From positions 168,714-232,713 of the forward strand of contig JAOASB010000013.1 in NCBI GenBank assembly GCA_025210375.1: a stretch of DNA of 64,000 bases. Reading direction: 5' to 3'. Positions within the stretch are counted from its first letter, which is position 1. Each line of letters starts with the position of its first letter. The DNA comes from Maledivibacter sp. (GTDB taxonomy: Bacteria > Bacillota > Clostridia > Peptostreptococcales > Caminicellaceae). This document shows positions 37,157 through 45,660 of the stretch, one piece after another. A program made the position numbers and the translations under genes. The notes under the pieces are model-generated. The model ran no database searches. It saw nothing but the letters and a program-made list of their open reading frames with translations, and was not told where the DNA came from.

Positions 37157-37753
37157 TTATTTTGAAGCAGTCTTATTTTTTTTCATGGCATAAAAATGAA
37201 AATCACACATATGGTCCCCGTAGCCAAGAGCGTATTTTCTTTCAAAGTGCATTTTGGGACTTACATTTGTAAAATTTATTTCATCATTATTACAAAATAA
37301 AGCACATAATTCATGACAATCATATCGTTTGAAAGCATCATTCCAAAGGCATCCTTTTATATTGTATTCAAAGTTACTTTTGTTATTTTCTACCCATTCA
37401 ACATCCCAACTATCTCCCTTTAGACCCATGGTAAACATCTTTCTAAAAAGAGAAAAGAAAAAGGGCAGCTTTCCCATTCGTTCATATACTTTTCTTGAAT
37501 TTTTTTTAGTATTATCCGAAATCATTTTTTTCATATGCTCAAATGCCTCTTCCCTGCTCATTTGAATCTGAAGAACACGATAAAGAGCAATGGCGGGAAA
37601 AATGCTTTTAAAAAGATTCCCTCTTCGGTTTTTACTTTCCTCCATACAGTTTTCCTTTAATTTGGTCAATTGATCATCTGTATTTTCACATATAAATTTA
37701 GCAATTTTTTCATCGAAATTATTGATGATATAATTTTCCATATATTTTACCAT
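37157..37753 (-). CDS. PF14196-type protein, paralogue 3
   Basis: This 198-residue protein has the family features FEYNIKGCLWNDAFKRYDCHELCALFCNNDE and the C-terminal GYGDHMCDFHFYAMKK, with the same CDF.F core as the other two paralogues. It is shorter at the N-terminus. GGGGGG precedes the ATG. Two adjacent copies of the TetR-type operator lie about 100 bases upstream, and TetR 2 is the divergent neighbour, so it is probably TetR-regulated. The substrate is unknown. Confidence 0.62.
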   Translation of the reverse strand: MVKYMENYIINNFDEKIAKFICENTDDQLTKLKENCMEESKNRRGNLFKSIFPAIALYRVLQIQMSREEAFEHMKKMISDNTKKNSRKVYERMGKLPFFFSLFRKMFTMGLKGDSWDVEWVENNKSNFEYNIKGCLWNDAFKRYDCHELCALFCNNDEINFTNVSPKMHFERKYALGYGDHMCDFHFYAMKKNKTASK

Positions 37754-37849
37754 AGCAACATACCCCCCTCAAAGAATTATTGATCTTCTCAAAATTACAA
37801 TGTCGAATTTCTGACATAATAGCCTCTACCCATCATGTTAGAAACTACA

Positions 37850-37876
37850 ATAACAGCGTTATCATAACAATGTTAT
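37850..37876. promoter_or_regulatory. Two adjacent TetR-type operators before PF14196 paralogue 3
   Basis: ATAACAGCGTTAT (37850-37862) and ATAACAATGTTAT (37864-37876) are two copies of ATAAC-N3-GTTAT separated by one base. They match the sites before TetR 1 and TetR 2. Confidence 0.6.
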
Positions 37877-37999
37877 TATAGCATAATTTACCATAGACTA
37901 CAATGAAAATGATACCTTTTATCAATAACTAAAGGTGATTTCATAATTTAATTCTTTATTCACAATGGTATTGTATAAAAAGACTGGATAAGTCACTCT

Positions 38000-38036
38000 A
38001 GAGATTCTCGTCAAAGCTTCAATATATAAATATGGA
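38000..38036 (+). repeat. Palindromic intergenic repeat A, partial copy
   Basis: AGAGATTCTCGTCAAAGCTT and the following AATATATAAATAT match one arm of repeat A at about 80%. Only one arm is found. Confidence 0.5.
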
Positions 38037-38114
38037 AATTTTAGATTATCATAAACAACTAAGAATTTTTAAAAAAGATATATTAATAATTTTGAGCTAT
38101 TTTATTAGCAAATA

Positions 38115-38238
38115 CTTGAGGAAATTGCATAATTCTAACTTGGCACAATTGCACAATAAATGGGGTATGCCTCTAGGGGATTTAAGACTATATGTAGTAG
38201 TAAATTTTTGAGGATTGTAATTATGCAATTTGCTCACT
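38115..38238. repeat. Palindromic intergenic repeat B, full copy 2
   Basis: CTTGAGGAAATTGCATAATT at the left and AATTATGCAATTTGCTCA at the right are near-perfect inverted repeats. Size and ends match copy 1 at 27368-27493. It lies between the TetR operators and TetR 2. Confidence 0.75.
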
Positions 38239-38264
38239 TGACAAAACAGAATAAAAGTTTTAAA

Positions 38265-38277
38265 ATAACGTTGTTAT
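38265..38277. promoter_or_regulatory. TetR operator ATAAC-N3-GTTAT before TetR 2
   Basis: ATAACGTTGTTAT lies 24 bases before the TTG start of TetR 2, the same distance as the site before TetR 1. Auto-regulation is likely. Confidence 0.6.
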
Positions 38278-38300
38278 CTTAAAATGTTGGGAGGTGTATC

Positions 38301-38918
38301 TTGAGACCAGTCAACGAAGAACTAAAATCAGAAATATTAAATATTAGCAAGAAAGAGTTTTTAGATCATGGATATAATAAAACCACTGTACGAAGTATTG
38401 CTACATCCTTAGGCTGTACTACAGGAGCAATTTATCGTTATTACAAGGATAAATCTGCAATATTTGATGCTCTGGTAAAAGAACCCTGTGAAATACTATT
38501 AAAACGATTTAGAGAAACTTCACTAAATATTTCATCATATTCAGAGGATGTTCAAGTAAAAAGTGTTCCTGAGATGTCTGCCGATGAATTTGATTGGATG
38601 GTAGATTATATTTATGACAATTATGATGTATTTCGATTGATTTGCTGTGCTTCAGAGGGAACCAAATATGAAAATTATATTGAACTTCTAATTGAGATTG
38701 AAGAAGAATCCACAAATCGCTTTATTACAACATTAAAAGAAAGTGGAATGCTCAAAAGTAATATTGATCCTTTAATGTCACATATTTTAGCTAATACTCT
38801 TTTTTCAGGAATTTTTGAAACCGTTAGGCATAATCTACCACGAAATATTGCCATGGAGCATATGCACACCTTGCAACAATTTTTTTGGGGTGGATGGGTC
38901 AGATTATTAGGGATTTAA
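38301..38918 (+). CDS. TetR-family regulator 2
   Basis: This 205-residue protein starts at TTG, five bases after GGGAGGTG. The helix-turn-helix is LKSEILNISKKEFLDHGYNKTTVRSIATSLGCTTGAIYRYYKDKSAIFDALV. The C-terminus (HTLQQFFWGGWVRLLGI) is like that of TetR 1 (FVGGWSSVLGI), so the two are paralogues. It lies between PF14196 paralogue 3 (divergent) and the ECF operon (same strand) and may control both. Its own stop lies within a terminator-like repeat. Confidence 0.92.
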   Translation: MRPVNEELKSEILNISKKEFLDHGYNKTTVRSIATSLGCTTGAIYRYYKDKSAIFDALVKEPCEILLKRFRETSLNISSYSEDVQVKSVPEMSADEFDWMVDYIYDNYDVFRLICCASEGTKYENYIELLIEIEEESTNRFITTLKESGMLKSNIDPLMSHILANTLFSGIFETVRHNLPRNIAMEHMHTLQQFFWGGWVRLLGI

Positions 38919-39094
38919 TAAATCCCTCAGGCTGCCTAAAACCCGAATTTCTTCGTTGTTGCTGAAACCAAGAACCCTTACGTATGTCTGTATACGCTAC
39001 GACCTCTCGGTTTCAGCACGCCTCGAACTTCAAATTTTAGGCGGCCTGACATCTTGTTGACTTTGTCAACAATCTGAGGGATTTAATAAATCCC
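38910..39094. repeat. Large palindromic element between two copies of a terminator-like sequence
   Basis: GGGATTTAATAAATCCC occurs at both ends (38910-38926 and 39078-39094, the latter followed by TTTTTT). Between them is a long imperfect palindrome with arms CAGGCTGCCTAAAA / TTTTAGGCGGCCTG and GCTGAAACC / GGTTTCAGC. A separate exact hairpin TTGTTGAC/GTCAACAA is at 39054-39072. It looks like an inserted palindromic element that duplicated its target, with the outer copy still a terminator. Confidence 0.6.
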
Positions 39095-39111
39095 TTTTTT
39101 CAGAAATATGA

Positions 39112-39127
39112 GTTAGACTTATCTAAT
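39112..39127. promoter_or_regulatory. Palindrome GTTAG-N6-CTAAT before the ECF operon
   Basis: GTTAGACTTATCTAAT is a 15/16 match in the half-sites to the palindromes at 188-203 and 5398-5415. It lies about 107 bases before the first gene of the ECF operon. Confidence 0.5.
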
Positions 39128-39233
39128 CATATATGCAAATTTGTAAGGAAGATTTCACCAATCAGCAGTACAACATAGTTCTTGGAGAGGGACTCTAAAA
39201 ACTACTACTTTTATATCATACGAGGAGAAAATT

Positions 39234-39839
39234 ATGTTAAATCAATCTGTAAAAAACAATAAGCTTCAAGGAAAAGATCTCATTTTTGTGGGTATTTTCA
39301 CTGCAATATTTTTAGCAATTACCATTATAGTATCAGGATGTGCTTTTTTACCAATTCTTCAAATTATGGTATCCCCAATTTGTGCATTGCTATATGCACC
39401 TGTCTATTTGCTGTATTTGGCTAAGGTAGGTAAACCTCTTGCAATTACAATCTTAGGGGTTATTTGCTCTGCATTTGTTGGCCTCTTAGTATATGGTAAT
39501 GTTTTTTGTTTCCTAGTGAATATGATGATCTTTATTGTCGCAGAATTGATTGCAAAAGCCGGTGGCTATAAAAGCTTCAAGCTAAATGCAATCAGCTATT
39601 TTGTAGTATCTTTTTGGACTATGGGTGAGAGTGGTTCTTTCTGGTTCTTTAAAGATTTTGCAGCAGAGCTTTCTTTAAATGGTGGATATACACAAGAATG
39701 GGTTGAGGGTGTTTCTAGGTTATCAACACCATTATCCTTTGTAATCGTATTAGCTGCCATCGCTGTGGCCGCTATAATCAGCATTGTATTTGCAAGGAGA
39801 ATGTTTAAAAAACATTTCAAGAAGGCAGGGATTATCTAA
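39234..39839 (+). CDS. ECF-type S component (MptD/Trep_Strep family)
   Basis: This 201-residue membrane protein has six hydrophobic segments and the family pattern LQGKDLIFVGIFTAIFLAI near the N-terminus. It is the substrate-binding S component of an energy-coupling factor importer. A ribosome site, CGAGGAG, lies just before the ATG. The EcfT gene begins two bases after its stop. In streptococci a similar S component with EcfT, ATPase and two ABC halves has been linked to haem uptake (sia operon), so haem or another iron compound is a plausible substrate; this is from memory and untested here. Confidence 0.75.
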   Translation: MLNQSVKNNKLQGKDLIFVGIFTAIFLAITIIVSGCAFLPILQIMVSPICALLYAPVYLLYLAKVGKPLAITILGVICSAFVGLLVYGNVFCFLVNMMIFIVAELIAKAGGYKSFKLNAISYFVVSFWTMGESGSFWFFKDFAAELSLNGGYTQEWVEGVSRLSTPLSFVIVLAAIAVAAIISIVFARRMFKKHFKKAGII

Positions 39840-39840
39840 G

Positions 39841-40518
39841 ATGAAACTGATGTTTTCCATGAATCCAATAACAAAAATCATCTTAATACTTTTAGTTAAT
39901 ATTTTGCTATTTAGTTACGGAGACGCAGTTTATGTTACTATTACTACTTGGTATGCAATTTTTTTGATATTTCTATTAGGAAAACATGGTACAGCATATA
40001 AGACAGGAATGGCATATCTTACATATTCATTGGTAAATTATTTTATAAGCTTTGCTCCCAAAGCAGTGGTATCTGCTTGGGGGCTTGTAATATACCCCCT
40101 ATTGCTTTTTATGCCATTGTTTATTTATGGGATACTAACATTTACAACTACACAGATTAGTGATTTACAAGCTGCATTACAAAAGCTTAAAGTCCCCAAC
40201 AAATTCATATTGATTTTGCTAGTCATATTTCGTTTTTTACCCTCGCTAAACAGTGAAGTGAGAAATATTAAAGCAGCTATGAAACTTAAAGGCGTAAGTA
40301 AAAATCCCATAAAATTGGTGGAACACATCTATGTACCTCTTTTGTTCAATTGTATTAAAATTGGCGATGAATTGAGTGCATCTGCCTATACAAGAGGAAT
40401 GGGGTTATATCCACAGGCAACTCCATTAAAAAAATCTAAATTTGGTTTGCTTGATATTATCAGCTTATGTATGATAGTAACACTTATTTGCATGAGAAGG
40501 GGGTTAATAGCTTTATGA
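39841..40518 (+). CDS. ECF transporter transmembrane component (EcfT)
   Basis: The protein has 225 residues from the ATG at 39841. It has an EcfT fold: hydrophobic helices, then the cytoplasmic coupling motifs KLKVPNKFILILLVIFRFLP and EVRNIKAAMKLKGVS, and a second helix GDELSASAYTRGMG. These A-R-G coupling motifs connect to the ATPase. The stop overlaps the next start (ATGA). It transmits ATP hydrolysis to the S component. Confidence 0.88.
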   Translation: MKLMFSMNPITKIILILLVNILLFSYGDAVYVTITTWYAIFLIFLLGKHGTAYKTGMAYLTYSLVNYFISFAPKAVVSAWGLVIYPLLLFMPLFIYGILTFTTTQISDLQAALQKLKVPNKFILILLVIFRFLPSLNSEVRNIKAAMKLKGVSKNPIKLVEHIYVPLLFNCIKIGDELSASAYTRGMGLYPQATPLKKSKFGLLDIISLCMIVTLICMRRGLIAL

Positions 40519-42002
40519 TACGGTTTAGACATGTAAATTTTTCTTACCATAGCCCAGACGAAGAATCCAAAGAACTAATTTTAAAGGATATTAATATTTC
40601 TATTGAAAAAGGGGAATGTGTGTTATTTACAGGAGCTTCAGGTTGCGGAAAGTCAACACTTTTGCAGTTAATCAATGGTATCATCCCTGAATTTACAAAT
40701 GGAACTGTGGATGGAGATATCCTATTACAAAATCGGAGAGCAGATACCTTAAGTATTGCTGAAAGGTCGATGCTTGTCGGTTCGGTTTTCCAAAATCCAA
40801 AATCTCAATTTTTTCATCTAAATACTTCCGATGAAATATGTTTTGGTGCTGCAAATCATAGAGTTCCTATAGAAAAAATTAAGGACAGATTTAATGACAC
40901 AGTAGCACTATTCTCTATAGAAGATTTGATGAACAGAAACATTTTACAGCTATCTGGTGGAGAAAAACAGCAGATAGCATGTGCTTCTGTGACCATGAGC
41001 CAACCATCTATTTATTTGCTAGACGAACCTAGTTCTAATTTGGACCCAGAAAGCATAAAAAAATTAAAAACCATTTTACTTGAATTAAAAAAACTTGGAA
41101 ATACCATCTTAATTGCAGAACATAGATTATATTATGCATTAGAGGTATGTGACCGAGTAATTTATATGCAAAAAGGACGGATAGTATTTGATCAAGGAAA
41201 AGAAGAATTTATGAATCAATGTGATCAAAAAGCACATGGGCTTAGGAGCTTTTATGCCAATTCTATTGACAAACTTTGGAAAGGTTGTTATGAAGAAGTG
41301 GAAGGAAAAATAGAAGATAGCATTTGTATCAACGAAATGCTTGTTACCTATCCCAATAAAGTAGCGGTTGATATTACAGATTTAGAACTACCTAAACATA
41401 AGGTAGTGGCAATTGTAGGAGGTAATGGAGCGGGCAAATCAAGTTTTGTTCGTGCCCTTGTAGGTATTGATAAAACAAAGCACTTTATATTAAATGGCAA
41501 AAAAGCTAAAAGGAAGGACTGCATAAAGCAAAGCTATATGGTTATGCAGGATGTAAATTGTCAATTATATTCAGAGTCTGTATTGGACGAATTAGTTGAT
41601 TTAACAGAGGAAACTGATGAGGAAATTGCAAAGGCAAAGGAAATACTCACCAAGCTTCACCTTATTGACTTTGTAGAAAGTCATCCTTTGGCATTGTCCG
41701 GGGGACAAAAACAAAGATTGGCAATTGCCTGTGCATTGTTTTTAGATAAAAAAATATTGGTATTTGATGAACCAACAAGTGGATTAGATTATAAAAATAT
41801 GCTGAATGTATCCTTAATTCTGAAAGATTTAAAGGAAAAAGTGGATTGCTTAATAGTTATTACCCACGATATAGAATTAATTGAACAATGTGCTGACTAT
41901 ATTTTAGAAATCCATCAAGGACGAGTGAAAAGACAACTAATAAAAAACGAGGAGGAAATTAAATGGAAACAAAAAATCCCCTACTCCGCTTATGGGAATT
42001 AG
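40515..42002 (+). CDS. ECF double ATPase (EcfA1-EcfA2 fusion)
   Basis: The protein has 495 residues from the ATG at 40515. It has two ABC domains. The first has Walker A GASGCGKST near residue 40, signature LSGGEKQQ and YLLDEPSSNLD. The second has GGNGAGKSS near 300, LSGGQKQR and LVFDEPTSGLD. A single polypeptide thus supplies both ATPases of the ECF module. Its end overlaps the next ABC gene by 40 bases. Confidence 0.9.
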   Translation: MIRFRHVNFSYHSPDEESKELILKDINISIEKGECVLFTGASGCGKSTLLQLINGIIPEFTNGTVDGDILLQNRRADTLSIAERSMLVGSVFQNPKSQFFHLNTSDEICFGAANHRVPIEKIKDRFNDTVALFSIEDLMNRNILQLSGGEKQQIACASVTMSQPSIYLLDEPSSNLDPESIKKLKTILLELKKLGNTILIAEHRLYYALEVCDRVIYMQKGRIVFDQGKEEFMNQCDQKAHGLRSFYANSIDKLWKGCYEEVEGKIEDSICINEMLVTYPNKVAVDITDLELPKHKVVAIVGGNGAGKSSFVRALVGIDKTKHFILNGKKAKRKDCIKQSYMVMQDVNCQLYSESVLDELVDLTEETDEEIAKAKEILTKLHLIDFVESHPLALSGGQKQRLAIACALFLDKKILVFDEPTSGLDYKNMLNVSLILKDLKEKVDCLIVITHDIELIEQCADYILEIHQGRVKRQLIKNEEEIKWKQKIPYSAYGN

Positions 42003-43705
42003 GAAAAGATGAGCATAAAAAACTAAAATCAGCTACGGTACTGGCCATTTTCGGTGTGATTTTTGGAATTGTTCCCTTTTTTTGTGCCGCAAAAGTGATA
42101 GTCGCCTTATTGAATGATCAAAAAGACTTTGGATTTTATGTTTTATGGTGCTTTATTGCCCTTGGCGGTTATGTTTTACGCACCCTACTCTATAATATGG
42201 CCCTTGCTTTTTCACACAAAGGCACCTTTAGAATTTTAAAACATATTAGACAAATGGTTTTAGAAAAGCTTCCAAAGCTGCCTTTGGGATCTGTTATGGA
42301 GGTCTCCAGCGGTAAAATGAAACAGGTGATTGTAGACCAAATTGAAGGAATGGAGGTTACACTCGCCCACCTCATACCTGAAATGACCGCTAACATCATC
42401 GCACCTATTTTAGTAATTATTTATCTCCTTATTTTAGATTGGAGATTAGCACTTTTATCACTGGTATCTATCCCCCTTGGTATGGTTTTTATGATGCTAA
42501 TTATGCGTGATTATGCAAAGGACTATGAGCAATCGGTTAAAACCACACAGGATATGAATGAAACCATAGTTGAGTATATTGCAGGTATTGAAGTAATCAA
42601 AGCCTATAACCAAGGTAAAAATTCTTATGCAAAATTTAAGGAAAGAGTGATGGCCAACGCTTTCTATTATTACGATTGGATGAAACGAAGCCAGTTTGGA
42701 ATGTCCCTTACTTATTCCATTGCCCCAACCACACTTATCACTATTTTACCCTTTGGCTTTTTATTTTATGTAAGGGGTAGCTTACCGGTGGATAGCTTTA
42801 TTACCATTATTATATTGTCGATGAGTATAGTTGCTCCCTTACTAGCCGCTATGGGATTTATAGATAATTTAGCAAAGGTTGGGACTACTGTTGGTTGTGT
42901 TGATGAGCTTTTGAATGCCAAGGAGCAAGACCACGGAACAGACGAAGTAAATTTAAAAAACAGAGATATTTTATTATCCAATGTTTCCTTTGGATATAGC
43001 GAGAATAAAGAGGTTTTACATGATATTACCCTTTCTATTCCAAGCAAAACCGTAACGGCTCTAGTGGGTCCCTCTGGCAGTGGAAAATCCACAGTAGCAA
43101 AGCTGATTGCAGGTTTTTGGGATGTAAATGGTGGTCAAATTTCAATCGGTGGGCAAGATGTAAAAAACATCCCCTTAACACAGCTTTATGATGAGGTGGC
43201 ATTTGTTTCACAGGATAACTTTCTTTTTGACGATACCGTAATAAACAATATTAGAATGGGCAATACAAAAGCCACCGATGAAGAAGTAATGAATGTGGCA
43301 AAACAGGCAGGCTGTGATGATTTTATTAGGGCATTACAAAATGGCTATCAAACAAAGGTCGGCGGCGGTGGTGCGCATTTATCAGGTGGAGAAAAACAAA
43401 GAATTTCCATTGCTCGTGCCATGCTGAAAAATGCTCCTATTGTGGTGCTTGATGAAGCTACTGCATATATCGACCCTGAAAATGAAACAATCATTCAAAA
43501 AGCTGTTGCAAAATTAGTCACAGGAAAAACACTTATCTTGATAGCACATCGCCTATCTACCATTGTGGGTGCAGACAAAATTGTGGTTGTTAATAATGGC
43601 ATGATTGAGTGTGAGGGTTCCCACAATGACTTGCTTCAAAAAAGTAAACTATACAAGGATATGTGGACAGCACACATGGGTATGAGAGAGGAGGCCCTTG
43701 CATGA
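41963..43705 (+). CDS. Heterodimeric ABC protein, half A (ECF operon)
   Basis: This 580-residue half-transporter has six membrane helices and an ATPase with Walker A GPSGSGKST, LSGGEKQR and LDEATAYID (A-type D-loop). It begins inside the end of the ATPase gene and ends four bases into the next gene. Its pair (next entry) completes a heterodimer. Because it is in one operon with an ECF module, both systems probably act on the same compound, perhaps a metal or haem complex. Confidence 0.85.
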   Translation: METKNPLLRLWELGKDEHKKLKSATVLAIFGVIFGIVPFFCAAKVIVALLNDQKDFGFYVLWCFIALGGYVLRTLLYNMALAFSHKGTFRILKHIRQMVLEKLPKLPLGSVMEVSSGKMKQVIVDQIEGMEVTLAHLIPEMTANIIAPILVIIYLLILDWRLALLSLVSIPLGMVFMMLIMRDYAKDYEQSVKTTQDMNETIVEYIAGIEVIKAYNQGKNSYAKFKERVMANAFYYYDWMKRSQFGMSLTYSIAPTTLITILPFGFLFYVRGSLPVDSFITIIILSMSIVAPLLAAMGFIDNLAKVGTTVGCVDELLNAKEQDHGTDEVNLKNRDILLSNVSFGYSENKEVLHDITLSIPSKTVTALVGPSGSGKSTVAKLIAGFWDVNGGQISIGGQDVKNIPLTQLYDEVAFVSQDNFLFDDTVINNIRMGNTKATDEEVMNVAKQAGCDDFIRALQNGYQTKVGGGGAHLSGGEKQRISIARAMLKNAPIVVLDEATAYIDPENETIIQKAVAKLVTGKTLILIAHRLSTIVGADKIVVVNNGMIECEGSHNDLLQKSKLYKDMWTAHMGMREEALA

Positions 43706-45432
43706 TAGAGACATTAAAAAAAATATGGAGCTTTGCAGGAGAAGAAAAATCAAATATAAACAAATCGGTAATCCTTAATTTTATATATGCTATTTTTTCT
43801 ATGGGGGAAATCGCCGCAATCTATCTCATTCTATCCAAGGTTTTAGAAGAAAACAAAAATCTTAAAAATGCTTGGTACGCTTTAGGTTTACTACTGATTA
43901 GTATTTTGGGGAAAGCTAGCATGAAGTATTTCTCACAGCTTCAACAAACCCACGCAGGCTTTTTTATGGCAGCAAACAAACGAATGCAAATTGCCGACAA
44001 GCTAAAGCGTGTTCCAATGGGTTATTTCAATGATAATAGCTTAGGTGAAATCACAGGAGTTACAACTACTGTTTTAGAGATATTGGAACTTCAGGCCTCT
44101 ATTGTCTTAGTAAATGTTCTCGGTGGTTTTATAAATGCCTTCGTCTTCTCCATTGTGATTATTGCATTCGATTGGAAAATAGGCCTTCTTATCGCTTTGG
44201 GTACATTGATTTATCTATTGATTTCTTCGGCTATGGAAAAAAAATCTGCAATCATTGCCCCCCACAGACAAAAATCTCAAGCAGTGATGGTATCTGCTAT
44301 ATTAGAATATCTTCAAGGTATGAGTGTGGTAAAATCCTTTAATCTGACAGGAAAAGGCGATAAAACCCTACGTGATGCTTTGGAGTATAACTGTGAAAGC
44401 AATTTAAAAATAGAGAAACTATTTACTCCTTACATTATACTACAAGGTTTATCATTACAAATTTTCAGTGTTGCTATCATTCTTTTCAGTGTTAAATTCT
44501 ACTTAAATGGATCAATGGTGTTATTAGACACATTGATGATGATCATCATCTCATTTTTAGTGTTCTCACATATCCAATCAGCAGGTAGTAGTATTTCTCT
44601 TTTAAGAATTGTAAGCAGTGCCATGGATGAGGCAAATCAAACCGATAAGATTCCTGAAATTGATGAAAATGGAAAACATATTACACCAAATGATTATAAT
44701 ATCCAGTTCAAAAATGTAGATTTTTCTTACGAAAATAAAAAAATTCTCAAAAATGTTAGTTTTACTATTCCAGAAAAAACAACTACAGCCATTGTTGGTC
44801 CATCCGGTTCGGGCAAAACCACCCTTTGCAATTTAATCGCACGATTTTGGGATGTGGACAGCGGTAGTGTATCCATTGGTGGTGAAAACATCAAGGCCTA
44901 CAGCTTGGAATCCCTTATGGACCAAATCAGTATGGTATTTCAGAAAGTATATCTTTTTGCTGATACCATTGAAAATAATATTAAATTTGGCAGACCCTCA
45001 GCTAATCACGAGGAAGTAGTCGCAGCTGCAAAAAAAGCTTGTTGTCATGATTTTATTATGGCATTACCAAATGGTTATGATACTGTTATTGGGGAAGGTG
45101 GAGATACTCTTTCCGGTGGCGAGAAACAGAGGTTATCTATTGCTAGGGCTTTGTTAAAGGATGCACCTATTGTTATCTTAGACGAGGCAACCGCCAATGT
45201 TGACCCTGAAAATGAGGATAAACTGCAAATAGCTATTGAAGCCTTAACACAGAACAAAACGATTATTATGATTGCACATAGATTAAAAACCGTTAGAAAT
45301 GCAAATCAAATTCTTGTTGTGGACGACGGAAGCATTGTACAAAAAGGAACCCACGATGCTTTGATGAAGGAAGATGGTATTTACAGCAGCTTTATTTCCA
45401 CAAGAAAACAAGCAGTAGGTTGGAAATTATAA
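43702..45432 (+). CDS. Heterodimeric ABC protein, half B (ECF operon)
   Basis: The protein has 576 residues from the ATG at 43702, which follows GAGAGGAGG and overlaps the previous stop (ATGA). A longer frame is unsupported. The ATPase has GPSGSGKTT, LSGGEKQR and LDEATANVD. The membrane domain is typical (INKSVILNFIYAIFSMGEIAAIYLIL). It ends the five-gene ECF-ABC operon; a terminator follows at about 45574. Confidence 0.88.
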   Translation: MIETLKKIWSFAGEEKSNINKSVILNFIYAIFSMGEIAAIYLILSKVLEENKNLKNAWYALGLLLISILGKASMKYFSQLQQTHAGFFMAANKRMQIADKLKRVPMGYFNDNSLGEITGVTTTVLEILELQASIVLVNVLGGFINAFVFSIVIIAFDWKIGLLIALGTLIYLLISSAMEKKSAIIAPHRQKSQAVMVSAILEYLQGMSVVKSFNLTGKGDKTLRDALEYNCESNLKIEKLFTPYIILQGLSLQIFSVAIILFSVKFYLNGSMVLLDTLMMIIISFLVFSHIQSAGSSISLLRIVSSAMDEANQTDKIPEIDENGKHITPNDYNIQFKNVDFSYENKKILKNVSFTIPEKTTTAIVGPSGSGKTTLCNLIARFWDVDSGSVSIGGENIKAYSLESLMDQISMVFQKVYLFADTIENNIKFGRPSANHEEVVAAAKKACCHDFIMALPNGYDTVIGEGGDTLSGGEKQRLSIARALLKDAPIVILDEATANVDPENEDKLQIAIEALTQNKTIIMIAHRLKTVRNANQILVVDDGSIVQKGTHDALMKEDGIYSSFISTRKQAVGWKL

Positions 45433-45573
45433 TTAGCAAAGAAATATTAAAATGAAAAATTATGAAGGATTATCAAGGTTATGTTAGCTGTATGCTCTAT
45501 TAAGGCAGGTATTAAATATAAATAAGCAGCGATAAAGCATTCCAATGAAGTATCACAAAACTCAAAAAGAAAA

Positions 45574-45627
45574 AGGGTCAGACCAGCCAGTAATAGTCAA
45601 GAGTTTTTACTAGCTGATCTGCCCCCT
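45574..45627. terminator. Bidirectional terminator after the ECF-ABC operon
   Basis: AGGGTCAGACCAGC and GCTGATCTGCCCCCT form a long imperfect stem with A- and T-rich ends between convergent genes. The rest of 45433-45660 shows nothing else. Confidence 0.6.
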
Positions 45628-45660
45628 TATATATTGTAGTAGGTTTATGATATAAAGATA

